DNA from: Aliisedimentitalea scapharcae
GTDB taxonomy: Bacteria > Pseudomonadota > Alphaproteobacteria > Rhodobacterales > Rhodobacteraceae
DNA: 64,000 nucleotides
NCBI RefSeq assembly: GCF_045277565.1
Contig: NZ_CP123584.1
Location: 2,542,001-2,606,000 of the forward strand
Reading direction: 5' to 3'
The translations under genes and the position numbers were made by a program. The stretch's first letter is position 1, and every line of letters starts with the position of its first letter. Below, in pieces: positions 43,797-53,141 of this stretch. A model generated the notes under the pieces. The model ran no database searches. It saw nothing but the letters and a program-made list of their open reading frames with translations, and had not been told where the DNA came from.

Positions 43797-45974
43797 TCAG
43801 GCGAAACTGACGCCGTTCAATGTCATCGGCAGATCCGTCACCCGCGGGCCGTTGACCGCGATGGCATTGGCCAGCGCCGGGGCCGAGGGCGGGGTTCCAG
43901 GCTCGCCAACTCCTGTGGGCATTTCGGCGGAAGGCACGATATGTACCTCGATGGCACCGATATCGCCAATTCTCAGCGGCTCATAGTCCGGGAAGTTGAC
44001 CTGATCCACTTCGCCCTCGGTCAGGGTGATCTCATTGCGCATCACATGCCCCAGCCCATAGCCGATGCCGCCTTCCATCTGGGCCTTGACGACATCCGGG
44101 TTGACCGCAAGGCCACAGTCGATAGCGCAGGTGACCTTCTCGATTTGCACATCGTCGTCCGCATTGCCGGAAATTTCCACCACTTCGGCCGCATAGCTGC
44201 CAAAGCTCTTGTGGACGGCGATGCCCTGGCTGCGACCCGCGGGGGCCTGGCCCCAATTGCTCTGTTCCGCAGCCAGTTTCAGCACGCCCGCCAGACGCTG
44301 CTGGTCCTTGCCGCCGCCTTCCAGCAGCGCCAGACGGAACGCCACCGGATCGCGGCCCGCAGCCCGCGCGACCTCGTCCATCATGCTCTCCATCACATAG
44401 GCCGTGTGGGTATGACCGACCGAGCGCCACCACAGAACGGAGGTCGCCTTGGCAACATCAGTGAGGCCCACATGCTGGCCGGGGATCTGATACGGCGAGT
44501 CCGCCACACCTTCGACCGAGCTGTGGTCGACGCCATTGTGAACGACCACGCTTTCAAAGGCGGTGCCCTTCATGATCGACTGCGCTGCGATGCGGTGATC
44601 CCAGCCGGCGATATTGCCATCCGAGTCCAATCCCACACGCACACGATGCGCCACGGCAGGGCGGTAATAACCGCCGGTGATGTCATCCTCGCGCGACCAG
44701 ACCAGCTTTACTGGCCGGGTACGGTCGGTGATGAAAAAGGCCAACGCCGCCTCGACCTGATAGTCGGCGGTTGGCGTGGCGCGACGGCCAAAGGAGCCGC
44801 CGGCAAACATCGTGTTGATGCGGATCTTTTCCATCGGCAGCTGAAAGATCTCGGTCATGGCGAAATGAGGCCCGGTCGGCATCTGCGCCCCATCATGCAA
44901 GGTGATGCCGCCGTCCTCATTGGCCTCGATCGTACACGTCAGCGGCTCCATCGGCGCATGTGCCAGAAGCGGGAAGTAGAAAGTCTGTTCAACAACCTTT
45001 TCTGCTCCGTCTATCAGGGCCGCGGTGGCGGCCTGATCGGCACCATTGACGTTGTACTCCGGGTCAGCGGTCACTGCGGTCAACAGCTGGTCGCGGATCT
45101 GGTCCGAACTCCGGCTTTCGGCGTTTGCCAAATCCCAATCCACCGATATTGCATCCCGCGCCTGGAACGCGGCCCAGGTGTTTTCTGCATAGATCGCGAC
45201 ACCCGCCTGGTTGGGCAGAACGGCCGCGCGGATGTAACCTTTGACCGCTTTGGCGTCCGAATCGTCAAACCCGTTGGCCAACCCGCCCAAACGCGGGCTG
45301 CGGGCAATAACCACCACCATCTGGTTGGGCAGATGCAAGTCCATCGCGTATTTCGCTGTACCATTTGTTTTTGGCGGCGAATCCTTGCGCTTGACCGAGG
45401 CATTGCCGATCAGGCGGAATTCGCTGGGGTCCTTCAGGCGCGGCTCTGTCGGGGCTTCCATTTGTGCGGCGGCACTGACGAATTCGGCAATCGGCGCTTG
45501 CTGGCCTGCACCCTTGATGAGGCCGTCTTCGATGGTCAGCGCGCTGGCATCTGCTCCCCATGCTTGGGCTGCGGCCTTGATCAGCATCTCCCGCGCGGCG
45601 GCTCCGGCCTGGCGGTACTGCATGAAGGAATTGGCCATCGCGGTAGAACCGCCGGTGCCCTGAAACTGCCCGAACGCCAGGTTGGCATAGCGCGAGGGGT
45701 CGGAGGGGGCGAATTCGAACTTGATGTCCTCCATCGAAACGCCCAACTCCTCGGCGATCAGGGTGGTGAGACCGGTGGCCGGGCCCTGCCCCTTCTCAAA
45801 GTGTTTGACGATGGCGGTGACGGTGCCGTCCGCATCAATTTTCACAAACGGGTTCAGCTGCGCAGGCGCAGAACCTGCGGCCAGCACGCCATCGGCGCGG
45901 GCACCCACATAGAGGACAGCTGCGGCAGCTGCAGCGGATTTCAGAAAGCCGCGGCGGGAGGTGTTCAGGGTCAT
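43797..45974 (-). CDS. Molybdenum hydroxylase large subunit (isoquinoline 1-oxidoreductase beta-like)
   Basis: 725 aa from ATG 45974. N-terminal NTSRRGFLKSAAAAAA is a Tat signal, as in IorB-type proteins that act in the periplasm. Molybdopterin-binding regions include GQFQGTGGSTAMANSF, FAGGSFGRRA and SFGSYAAEVVEI, and the closing PTGVGEPGTPP holds the Glu-type catalytic region (GVGE) of xanthine-oxidase-family enzymes. It follows the Fe-S subunit gene with one base between. Substrate unknown: aldehydes or N-heterocycles are usual. No cytochrome c or XdhC-type maturation gene is adjacent. Confidence 0.92.
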   Translation of the reverse strand: MTLNTSRRGFLKSAAAAAAVLYVGARADGVLAAGSAPAQLNPFVKIDADGTVTAIVKHFEKGQGPATGLTTLIAEELGVSMEDIKFEFAPSDPSRYANLAFGQFQGTGGSTAMANSFMQYRQAGAAAREMLIKAAAQAWGADASALTIEDGLIKGAGQQAPIAEFVSAAAQMEAPTEPRLKDPSEFRLIGNASVKRKDSPPKTNGTAKYAMDLHLPNQMVVVIARSPRLGGLANGFDDSDAKAVKGYIRAAVLPNQAGVAIYAENTWAAFQARDAISVDWDLANAESRSSDQIRDQLLTAVTADPEYNVNGADQAATAALIDGAEKVVEQTFYFPLLAHAPMEPLTCTIEANEDGGITLHDGAQMPTGPHFAMTEIFQLPMEKIRINTMFAGGSFGRRATPTADYQVEAALAFFITDRTRPVKLVWSREDDITGGYYRPAVAHRVRVGLDSDGNIAGWDHRIAAQSIMKGTAFESVVVHNGVDHSSVEGVADSPYQIPGQHVGLTDVAKATSVLWWRSVGHTHTAYVMESMMDEVARAAGRDPVAFRLALLEGGGKDQQRLAGVLKLAAEQSNWGQAPAGRSQGIAVHKSFGSYAAEVVEISGNADDDVQIEKVTCAIDCGLAVNPDVVKAQMEGGIGYGLGHVMRNEITLTEGEVDQVNFPDYEPLRIGDIGAIEVHIVPSAEMPTGVGEPGTPPSAPALANAIAVNGPRVTDLPMTLNGVSFA

Positions 45975-45975
45975 A

Positions 45976-46437
45976 TCAGGCCTCCATCGTGTTGGATGCG
46001 TGCTGGATCGCGGCGCGAATACGCTGGTAGGTGGCACAACGGCAGGCATTGCCGTTCATATAGTCGTCGATCTCTTCCACGGTTGGCTTGGGGTTTTCGC
46101 TCAGCAACCCCACGGCGGACATGATCTGGCCCGACTGGCAATAGCCGCATTGCACCACATCCAGCTCGACCCAGGCGGCCTGCACTGCCTGTGCGGCCTT
46201 GGAGTTCAGCCCTTCGATGGTGGTGATCTCGGTGCCCTCGGCGTCCTCGACGTAGGTTTGGCAAGAGCGCACAGGCTCGCCATCCATATGCACGGTGCAG
46301 GCACCGCAGGCGGCCACGCCGCAGCCGAACTTGGTACCGGTTAGTTTCAGTTTATCCCGGATCACCCACAACAGCGGGGTTCCTGGTTCGGCTTCGACCT
46401 GATGGGTCTGGCCGTTGAGTTTCAGTGTAAGTGCCAT
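45976..46437 (-). CDS. 2Fe-2S subunit of molybdenum hydroxylase (IorA-like)
   Basis: 153 aa. The plant-ferredoxin-type cluster is CGVAACGACTVHMDG plus Cys 59; the second cluster is CGYCQSGQ with ACRC near the C-terminus. This is the small electron-transfer subunit of xanthine-oxidase-family enzymes. It lacks a signal and presumably travels with the large subunit through Tat. It is directly upstream of the large-subunit gene and 35 bp downstream of an SDR gene. Confidence 0.94.
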   Translation of the reverse strand: MALTLKLNGQTHQVEAEPGTPLLWVIRDKLKLTGTKFGCGVAACGACTVHMDGEPVRSCQTYVEDAEGTEITTIEGLNSKAAQAVQAAWVELDVVQCGYCQSGQIMSAVGLLSENPKPTVEEIDDYMNGNACRCATYQRIRAAIQHASNTMEA

Positions 46438-46472
46438 GGTTATGGGATCTCTCCTAGGCTGGATCGTTGATG

Positions 46473-47312
46473 TCAGGATTGTTCAAATTCGGCAAAGGCA
46501 TCGGCGTAATCGGGATGCCAGCGCGACAGCGCCGGACGGTTTTCCAGAATATCGCCCAGGGCCCAGGTCACCCGACGCTTGTCGCGCTCGGGTGTGACGC
46601 TGTTGTCCGGGCAGAGAATATAGAAATCGTCCGCCTCCATGCGACCAATCAGGTAATCGACGGCCTGCTCAGAGGTCCAGGCAGCAGCGGGTTTCTCCGG
46701 CATGTGGCTTGCGATCATACCGGTATAGGTGAAACCCGGCACAAACAGATGGGCCGAGATTGGTGCCGCCGACTGGCGCAGGTCATAGGCCAGCATTTCG
46801 GTCAGCACCTTCACACCGGCCTTGGAGACATTGTAGCCCGGATTGCCCGGCGGCGTGGTGATCCCCTGTTTGGAGCCGGTGTTGACCACCACAGCGGGCC
46901 GCGCGGCGGCGATCATGCGCGGCAGAAAGGCCTGCACGCCGTTCAGCACACCAAAGAGGTTCACCTCGATCATGGCACGCCAGGCGTCCGGTTCGTCCCA
47001 ACTGCCAGAGCGGCGGCCTATTCCTGCGTTGTTCATCAGCACGGCGACATTGCCAGCGTCAAAAGCAGCTTCCGCCAATGCCTGTACCGACGCTGCATCG
47101 CTGACGTCCGTAGGGACCGCCAGAACCGGCACGCCAGGCTGGGCGATCCTGCGCAGCTTTTCTGCTGCTTGCTCCAATGCTTCGCCCGCCAGGTCAGCCA
47201 GAACAATCCCCAACCCACCCTGGGCAAATCGTTCGGCGGCGGCATAGCCCACACCACTGGTGCCGCCAGTGACGACCGCCAATCCGCCCGCTGCAAGTGC
47301 TTGTGTGTACAT
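46473..47312 (-). CDS. Short-chain dehydrogenase/reductase
   Basis: 279 aa from ATG 47312. Classical SDR: cofactor motif TGGTSGVG, NNAGIG, catalytic Ser in VNTGSKQG and the YNVSKAG Tyr-Lys pair. An Asp in VLADLAG at the end of strand 2 favours NAD over NADP. It lies between another SDR and the molybdenum hydroxylase genes on the same strand; together they look like one pathway for oxidising an alcohol or aldehyde-type compound. Substrate unknown. Confidence 0.9.
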   Translation of the reverse strand: MYTQALAAGGLAVVTGGTSGVGYAAAERFAQGGLGIVLADLAGEALEQAAEKLRRIAQPGVPVLAVPTDVSDAASVQALAEAAFDAGNVAVLMNNAGIGRRSGSWDEPDAWRAMIEVNLFGVLNGVQAFLPRMIAAARPAVVVNTGSKQGITTPPGNPGYNVSKAGVKVLTEMLAYDLRQSAAPISAHLFVPGFTYTGMIASHMPEKPAAAWTSEQAVDYLIGRMEADDFYILCPDNSVTPERDKRRVTWALGDILENRPALSRWHPDYADAFAEFEQS

Positions 47313-47350
47313 GGCTTTTCCTCCCGATTTCAAAATGTGAACAGGGCGTC

Positions 47351-48166
47351 TTACAGCCCCATGCCCGCCTTGATGCCACCAATGAACGTTTCGTCATCCT
47401 GCGCCTTGCGGGCGCTCAGCAGCGCCTCGGCATCTGCTCCGGCCCGGTAGCGCAGTTGGGATGTGCCGTCCGTGACGGCGGTGTGGATCACCTCGGCCAC
47501 CAGCTCCGGCTCAGAGGCCTGCGCGCCAAAGCTGCCCATGGCGGCCTGCATTCCTGCGACCACGGGCAGGTAGTCGGGCATGCTTTCATCCACGACAAAG
47601 TCAAAGGACCGGCCGCCGAAATCGGTGTTGATCATGCCCGGCTCGACAATCTTGACCTTCACGCCACAGGCTTCGAGCTCATAGTGGAGCGCTTCGGACA
47701 GACCTTCGACAGCAAACTTGGTGCCATGATAGAGCGTGCCCAGCGGAAAGGTCATCTGCCCGCCGATCGAAGAGATATTGACGATAGTGCCTGATTTCTG
47801 CGCCCGCATGTGCGGAAGCACCGCTTTGGTCACGGCCAAAAGACCGATCACATTGGTATCGAACTGACGTTCGATCCGCTCCATCGGGAACGCTTCCAGC
47901 GGGCCATAGGCACCGTAGCCCGCGTTGTTCAGCAGCACGTCAATTTGGCCATAGGTGCTGAGCGCCTGGTCCACTGCGTATGCAATGGTTTCGGGCTGGG
48001 TCACATCCAGCGCGGCAACCAGAACATTTGCCCGGTCCGCCAGTTCCCCGGCATCCGCAGGGTTGCGCATCGTGGCAACGACGTTCCAGCCATTATCGGC
48101 AAACAGACGGGCAGTGGCCTTGCCGATCCCTGAAGAGGCTCCGGTGATGAGAATGGTTTGCGGCAT
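47351..48166 (-). CDS. Short-chain dehydrogenase/reductase
   Basis: 271 aa from ATG 48166. SDR motifs: TGASSGIG, ALDVTQ, NNAGYG, Ser in NISSIGG, then YHGTKFAV. An Arg after strand 2 (VATMRNP) suggests NADP preference. Related to SDRs annotated as oxidoreductases of the YkvO/retinol-dehydrogenase-like group. It is first in the operon behind a divergent promoter shared with the AraC gene. Confidence 0.9.
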   Translation of the reverse strand: MPQTILITGASSGIGKATARLFADNGWNVVATMRNPADAGELADRANVLVAALDVTQPETIAYAVDQALSTYGQIDVLLNNAGYGAYGPLEAFPMERIERQFDTNVIGLLAVTKAVLPHMRAQKSGTIVNISSIGGQMTFPLGTLYHGTKFAVEGLSEALHYELEACGVKVKIVEPGMINTDFGGRSFDFVVDESMPDYLPVVAGMQAAMGSFGAQASEPELVAEVIHTAVTDGTSQLRYRAGADAEALLSARKAQDDETFIGGIKAGMGL

Positions 48167-48223
48167 TTTCTGGCTCCCAATTATCCCTTGCAATCTAGGT
48201 AGAGCACAGGCCGCCGTTCCCCT

Positions 48224-48259
48224 TGCCTGATCCTCCGGATGATCTGCCTGATCCTCCGG
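48224..48259. promoter_or_regulatory. Direct-repeat operator in SDR/AraC divergent promoter
   Basis: TGCCTGATCCTCCGG occurs at 48224-48238 and again at 48245-48259, 21 bp start to start, i.e. two helical turns on the same face. AraC-family proteins typically bind two such half sites. The pair sits 58 bp from the SDR start and 70 bp from the AraC start. Confidence 0.72.
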
Positions 48260-48328
48260 GAAGCCGGAATTTGCGGTTCTTTGCCCGCCTTTTCCTGCCT
48301 ATAGTCGGACACAAGAGGAGGAGCGCCG

Positions 48329-49222
48329 ATGGTACCGCAGGACCTGATTTCAGATGTTGCCGCTTATGTCCGCGACCAAGACGCGCTGGAGACCGGCTGT
48401 GAAACTGGTGTGGGCGGGCTGTTTGCCTTTTGCAGCGAGAAGCCGACCGAATTTCAGGCGATGATCTATGAGCCGATCATGTGCCTTGTCCTGCAGGGCG
48501 CCAAGGAAGCGCATCTGGAGGACCGCACCGTCCGCTATGGCGCGGGCAAATCGCTGATCGTCAGCCACGCCCTGCCGGTAATGGCCGGCGTGATGGATGC
48601 ATCGCCGGACAAACCCTATGTCTCGCTGGCGCTACAGTTGGATCTGGCAACCGTACGGAGCCTCTATGACGAGATCGGCACTCTGACAGGCCCTGATCAC
48701 GGTTCTCATTCGATGAGCGTTGCCGACGGCGATGCCGCCTTGTTCGACGCGGTCGGACGGCTGTTCAGGCTGGCGCATGACCCGATGGAAGTTCAGGCGC
48801 TGGCACCCCTGGTACTGAAAGAGATCCATTTCCGCCTGCTGCGCGCCCAACATGGCGGAATGCTTCGCCAACTCCTGCTGCACGAAAGTCCGGCAAGCCG
48901 GATTGCCAAGGCGATTGCCATGATCCGTGAACAGTACAAGTCCCCCCTGCCCGTGACAGATCTGGCTGCGGAAGCAGGCATGAGCCAGTCCACGTTTCAC
49001 GAGCATTTCAAGGCGCTGACCTCCACCACGCCGCTGCAATATCAAAAGGAGCTGCGGCTAATGGAGGCGCGGCGCCTGCTGCTGGGAGGCAGCAAGTCGG
49101 TGGCCTCGGCGGCCTATGATGTCGGTTATGAAAGCCCGACCCAATTTAGCCGGGAATACGTGCGGAAATTCGGGGTTCCGCCTCGGCACGAGAAAGTGCC
49201 GTCTGCGGCGGCCGCCAGCTAG
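48329..49222 (+). CDS. AraC-family transcriptional regulator
   Basis: 297 aa. The N-terminal AraC_N-type cupin (about 20-170) has PIMCLVLQGAKEAHL, and the C-terminal pair of helix-turn-helices includes VTDLAAEAGMSQSTFHEHF and VASAAYDVGYESPTQFSREY. GGAGGAG precedes the start. It is divergent from the SDR/molybdenum hydroxylase operon and probably controls it through the repeated sites between them. The effector is unknown; the group often responds to aldehydes or alcohols. Confidence 0.93.
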   Translation: MVPQDLISDVAAYVRDQDALETGCETGVGGLFAFCSEKPTEFQAMIYEPIMCLVLQGAKEAHLEDRTVRYGAGKSLIVSHALPVMAGVMDASPDKPYVSLALQLDLATVRSLYDEIGTLTGPDHGSHSMSVADGDAALFDAVGRLFRLAHDPMEVQALAPLVLKEIHFRLLRAQHGGMLRQLLLHESPASRIAKAIAMIREQYKSPLPVTDLAAEAGMSQSTFHEHFKALTSTTPLQYQKELRLMEARRLLLGGSKSVASAAYDVGYESPTQFSREYVRKFGVPPRHEKVPSAAAAS

Positions 49223-49775
49223 ACCTGTCTGAAAGGTCCGCATGAATTTCATGAAAATGACTTTGGCTTCGTCCAAATCTCGACCGCCGGAATTCTCAGA
49301 CTAGAATTGCTAGCGTCAACTCGAATGATTGGGTTGGGCAAGCCGCACAGAGGCGACGGGAACTGTGACAAATGGCAGGACTCGGTCGTCGGAGCCGGTC
49401 AGGGCCAAGCAGATTTGGCAGCTAGCTGCGCCGTGGAGCCCGGCAGTTCGCTGCAGTCCCATACCGAACACACGCACTTGGTAAAAGCGGCCAGTCAGCC
49501 GGGCAAGCTTCAATTGAACCGTCTCAGAGAAGCAATGCGCCCACGGTAAATTCATTAACAACATTTATGCGTGACTGAAGTTCGGATTTTACCGATCTTG
49601 GAGCAGATACCTGTTTTCAACACACTGATATCCACAGTGGTCCTATGAGGTCATACTGAAAGTCTCTGCATGCAAATCAGTGGTGATTATTTTGAGGCTT
49701 AGTGAATTGGGACACATTTGAGCCCTGCAATTAGAGATGGCATTCACCCTTTATTTGACGTGAAATTGCCAGTGC
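49223..49775. other. Intergenic stretch, nothing recognised
   Basis: About 550 bp between the AraC gene and the promoter region of the DUF3604 gene. Small frames on both strands lack domains. The right third is AT-rich. Confidence 0.3.
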
Positions 49776-49803
49776 TTGAAAGCGTTTTACATCATGTTAG
49801 ACT
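49776..49803 (+). promoter_or_regulatory. Possible sigma-70-type promoter for DUF3604 gene
   Basis: TTGAAA at 49776-49781 and TAGACT at 49798-49803, separated by 16 bp, in an AT-rich stretch 54 bp before the start codon. Read by eye only. Confidence 0.35.
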
Positions 49804-49856
49804 GCGCAGTGTCTATTTAACGTCATTTATTGCAATCGCGGCATGGAGGAATATCT

Positions 49857-51788
49857 ATGAGGGTCTCAAAGTTATTAACACCCCATCTTTGGGGTCCGGC
49901 CGCCGTCATTTCCCTATCACTTTGTGGCGGCAACAGTGTTCTGGCTCAGGTGCAGGATGTCACTCCAGACAAAGAAGGCGTGGCCGCAAATTTTCAGACC
50001 GATAATTTTTCACCATATGCCGGACGGAACTTCCCGACAAAGGTCTTGTGGGGCGACACGCATTTGCACACAGCAGTATCGGTCGACGCAGGCACCATGA
50101 CACGCATGAGCCAAGATGAAGCATTTCGTTTTGCGCGTGGCGAAGAGGTCACAACCACACACGGGCTGAGAGCGAAACTCGGCCGTCCTCTGGATTGGTT
50201 GGTTATCGCAGATCACTCAGAAATGTATGGGCTCATGCCGCAGCTTCTCGCCGGTGACCCTGATCTGCTGTCTCAACCTCAAGCCAAGGCGTGGTACGAT
50301 GAATTGATCACCAATGATCCAGACAGGGTTTTTGCGACCGCGATGGAAATTGTTGCATCTCTGTCCCAACCCTCGCCGCCTTTCGAAGGTCAAAAGGCGG
50401 TTAAAAATGCGTGGAGAGAATACACCGCCCTAGCAGATCAATATAACGAACCAGGCGTCTTTTCCGCCCTCATCGGGTATGAATGGACGTCGCAGGGGGG
50501 GGACAATATCCACCGGAACGTGATCTTCCGCGATGACGCGGCCATGGCCAATGCAATTGTTCCATACTCGCAATTCGACAGTCAAAATCCCGAAGACCTC
50601 TGGGCTCATTTGGCCGATTATGAAGATCACACTGGTGGCGATGTTCTCGCCATTCCTCACAACGGCAATCTCAGCAATGGCCGTTTGTTTAGCGTTTCGA
50701 ACTTTGATGGCACGCCTCTGACGGAAGAGCTTGCGGCGCTTCGTGCGCGATTTGAACCCGTGATAGAAACCACACAGATCAAAGGCGATAGCGAGGCCCA
50801 TCCGTTTCTTTCACCAGATGACGAGTTTGCGGATTTTGATACCTGGGACAGGTCAAATCTGAATGGCACGCAAGCCAAAACACCGGATATGCTTCAATAC
50901 GAATACTCTCGTGAGGCCTACAAGACTGGGCTGATGCTCGAGAAAACGCTGGGTGTTAATCCATTTAAGGTTGGCCAGATTGGGTCAACAGATGCGCACA
51001 CCGGAATGGCGGCCGTGGAAGAAGAAAACTTCTTTGGCAAACACTCGGGCGTGGAGCCTGAACCACATCGGTGGGAGCATGTCGTCATCGAAGCACCTGA
51101 CCCGGAATTCACGATTTACGGGTGGCAGCAGGCTTCGGGTGGATATGCAGGTGTCTGGGCGACAGAGAATACACGGGAAGCCATCTTTGACGCCCTGGAG
51201 CGGAGAGAAGTATACGGCACAACTGGATCTCGCATAATGTTGCGGTTCTTCGGGGGTTGGGACTTCAAGAATGAAGATGCCAAATCCCGCCTTCCCGCCG
51301 ACATTGGATATGCCAAGGGTGTCCCAATGGGTGCTGACCTCCCGAAACGAGAGGATGCCAGTGCGCCAAACTTTCTGATTGCAGCGTTAAAAGATCCGTT
51401 CAGCGGAAATTTGGATCGCGTGCAGGTCGTAAAGGGTTGGTTGAATGACGATGGGACGCGTGGCGAACACGTTTTTGACGTCGCGTGGAGCGGAGATAGG
51501 ACGCCCGGTGCTGACGGTAAGCTGCCTTCCGTGGGCAATACGGTCGATATCGAAAATGCGACTTGGACCAACACCATCGGGTCACCAGAGTTGATCACAT
51601 ACTGGCAGGACCCGAAATTTGACCCAAACCAGCGTGCGTTTTACTATGTCCGGGTGATTGAAATTCCCACTCCTAGGTGGACGGCCTACGAAGCCAAGCG
51701 TTTTAATGTCCAGATGACCAGCGATGTGCCGATGACCACGACAGAGCGCGCGTATTCGTCTCCAATTTGGTACACTCCTGAAGGCTAG
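49857..51788 (+). CDS. Exported DUF3604 protein
   Basis: 643 aa from ATG 49857, with GGAGGA at the right distance. Signal peptide ending NSVLAQ. DUF3604 proteins have a PHP-like metal site: WGDTHLHTAVSVDAG near residue 67 and LVIADHSEMYG near residue 120 carry the His/Asp set, and QIGSTDAHTGMA near residue 380 gives further ligands. A metal-dependent hydrolase activity is likely but unproven for the family. It stands alone between the AraC gene and the Rieske operon, convergent with the latter. Confidence 0.9.
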   Translation: MRVSKLLTPHLWGPAAVISLSLCGGNSVLAQVQDVTPDKEGVAANFQTDNFSPYAGRNFPTKVLWGDTHLHTAVSVDAGTMTRMSQDEAFRFARGEEVTTTHGLRAKLGRPLDWLVIADHSEMYGLMPQLLAGDPDLLSQPQAKAWYDELITNDPDRVFATAMEIVASLSQPSPPFEGQKAVKNAWREYTALADQYNEPGVFSALIGYEWTSQGGDNIHRNVIFRDDAAMANAIVPYSQFDSQNPEDLWAHLADYEDHTGGDVLAIPHNGNLSNGRLFSVSNFDGTPLTEELAALRARFEPVIETTQIKGDSEAHPFLSPDDEFADFDTWDRSNLNGTQAKTPDMLQYEYSREAYKTGLMLEKTLGVNPFKVGQIGSTDAHTGMAAVEEENFFGKHSGVEPEPHRWEHVVIEAPDPEFTIYGWQQASGGYAGVWATENTREAIFDALERREVYGTTGSRIMLRFFGGWDFKNEDAKSRLPADIGYAKGVPMGADLPKREDASAPNFLIAALKDPFSGNLDRVQVVKGWLNDDGTRGEHVFDVAWSGDRTPGADGKLPSVGNTVDIENATWTNTIGSPELITYWQDPKFDPNQRAFYYVRVIEIPTPRWTAYEAKRFNVQMTSDVPMTTTERAYSSPIWYTPEG

Positions 51789-52072
51789 ACGCCATTTGCT
51801 GCTGATTTTCAGCGCTTTGGGCCAATTTTCGCGCCGTGTTTATACGTGACAAGAGGTTTGCCCGTCAAAGTACACTGTTGGATAACAGAGGGGACAAATG
51901 TCTCCTCACAAGGGTCAGTTTAGGCGGCTTTGTCCCGCGATTCAGTCGTCCGGCGCAGGAGAGCGCCGCACACTGCGTGAATGTCTGATTTGAGACAGCA
52001 GGCCGGTGGGATTGCAATCGCCTCGAACGGCAGTTGTGGGTCGTGCAAGATTGGAGATCCTCATCTGGCACG
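51789..52072. other. Intergenic stretch between converging genes
   Basis: About 280 bp with no coding frame I can support. TCAGTTTAGGCGGCTTTGTC near 51915 looks vaguely like an insertion-sequence end, but no transposase remains. Confidence 0.3.
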
Positions 52073-53134
52073 CTACCCTGGAAACTCAATCTCCAGTTTT
52101 GAGGTTTGGGCAACACTTTGGCAGGTGAGGACGTCCCCTTGTGCAATGTCCGTTTCGGTAAGAGCCATTTGCGTATGCATGCGAATGTTGCCCTTTGTCA
52201 GCCGCGCCTTACAGGCACCGCAAACCCCGGACTGGCAGCTGTAAGGAGGCTTTAGCCCAGCAGCGAGCGCCGCCTCCAGCAAAGTTTGATCTGCGGGCAC
52301 AGCAATGTTGTGGCGACGGCCCTTCAGGGTGACCAAAGCTGTGGCCGCAATGCCGGTGATATTGGTACCGGCAAGTATTCCACCGCCCCCGAAACTCTCC
52401 AGATGAATGCGGCTTGCAGGCACATCCAGTGCCATCAACGCGTCGCGCACATTTTTGTTCATCTCACCCGGGCCGCAGATCCAATATCTTACGTCCTGCG
52501 CGACCGGTGGGGTTTCCGCAAAGGCTGCACTGATGGCCTCTGTTGCGATGTGGCCACTGCGCCAGGGGGAAAACCAGCTCCAAATCGACGGGGACGAGAG
52601 CATGTGACGCAGGGTGAACCGACCCGAGTGGTCGTTGGCGAGCGCGTCCAGTTCCTCGCAAAACAGGATACCGTCCGCGGTTCTATTGCCATAAATCAGA
52701 TGCGCCACGGAATGCGGTTCATGCGCCAGAAGCTCTTTGATCATAGCAAACAGAGGCGTAATACCGCTGCCGGCAGCAAAGAAATAGTGGGTGCGGCGCG
52801 CCATCGGATCGGCTTGGAGCATAAACTGGCCCAATGGCGGCATCGCCTCCAACGTGTGGCCAACCTTGAGGCTGTCTGCGATATGGTTCGAAACCACACC
52901 GTTTTGGACCCGCTTGACCGTGATGCGCAAAGGAGCGCCGGGCGGATTGGAGATTGTGTAACACCGGCGGTGCTCTTTGCCGTCGATCACAAAGCGCAAA
53001 GGCAAATGCTGCCCTGCCTGCCAGCTGAAGGTTTCGCCCAGCTCAGGCGGCACGACACATGTAACGCTGGTGGCTTGGCCGCCGATCTCCCGGTGGATAT
53101 CTGAAATGGTAAGGGGATGAAAATCGCTATTCAT
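52073..53134 (-). CDS. Ferredoxin reductase-type electron transfer component of Rieske oxygenase
   Basis: 353 aa from ATG 53134, which has GAGG at the right distance; an ATG at 53155 overlaps the previous gene. FAD-binding domain about 1-105 (RRCYTISNPPG), NAD-binding domain about 110-240 (FFAAGSGITPLFAMI), and a C-terminal plant-type 2Fe-2S domain (CQSGVCGACKARL plus LTCQS). This FNR-then-ferredoxin order is that of PaaE/KshB-type reductases. It lies at the end of the operon with the Rieske oxygenase and is its likely electron donor. Confidence 0.92.
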   Translation of the reverse strand: MNSDFHPLTISDIHREIGGQATSVTCVVPPELGETFSWQAGQHLPLRFVIDGKEHRRCYTISNPPGAPLRITVKRVQNGVVSNHIADSLKVGHTLEAMPPLGQFMLQADPMARRTHYFFAAGSGITPLFAMIKELLAHEPHSVAHLIYGNRTADGILFCEELDALANDHSGRFTLRHMLSSPSIWSWFSPWRSGHIATEAISAAFAETPPVAQDVRYWICGPGEMNKNVRDALMALDVPASRIHLESFGGGGILAGTNITGIAATALVTLKGRRHNIAVPADQTLLEAALAAGLKPPYSCQSGVCGACKARLTKGNIRMHTQMALTETDIAQGDVLTCQSVAQTSKLEIEFPG

Positions 53135-53141
53135 TTCGGCC

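Noticed and set aside
43755..46124. 789-codon + strand open frame opposite the molybdenum hydroxylase
   Set aside because: Antisense to two clear enzyme genes; rich in Arg, His and Gly with no motif. A typical high-GC shadow.
51900..51950. Possible IS5-like end near TCAGTTTAGGCGGCTTTGTC
   Set aside because: Only one short end-like stretch, no partner inverted repeat and no transposase remains.
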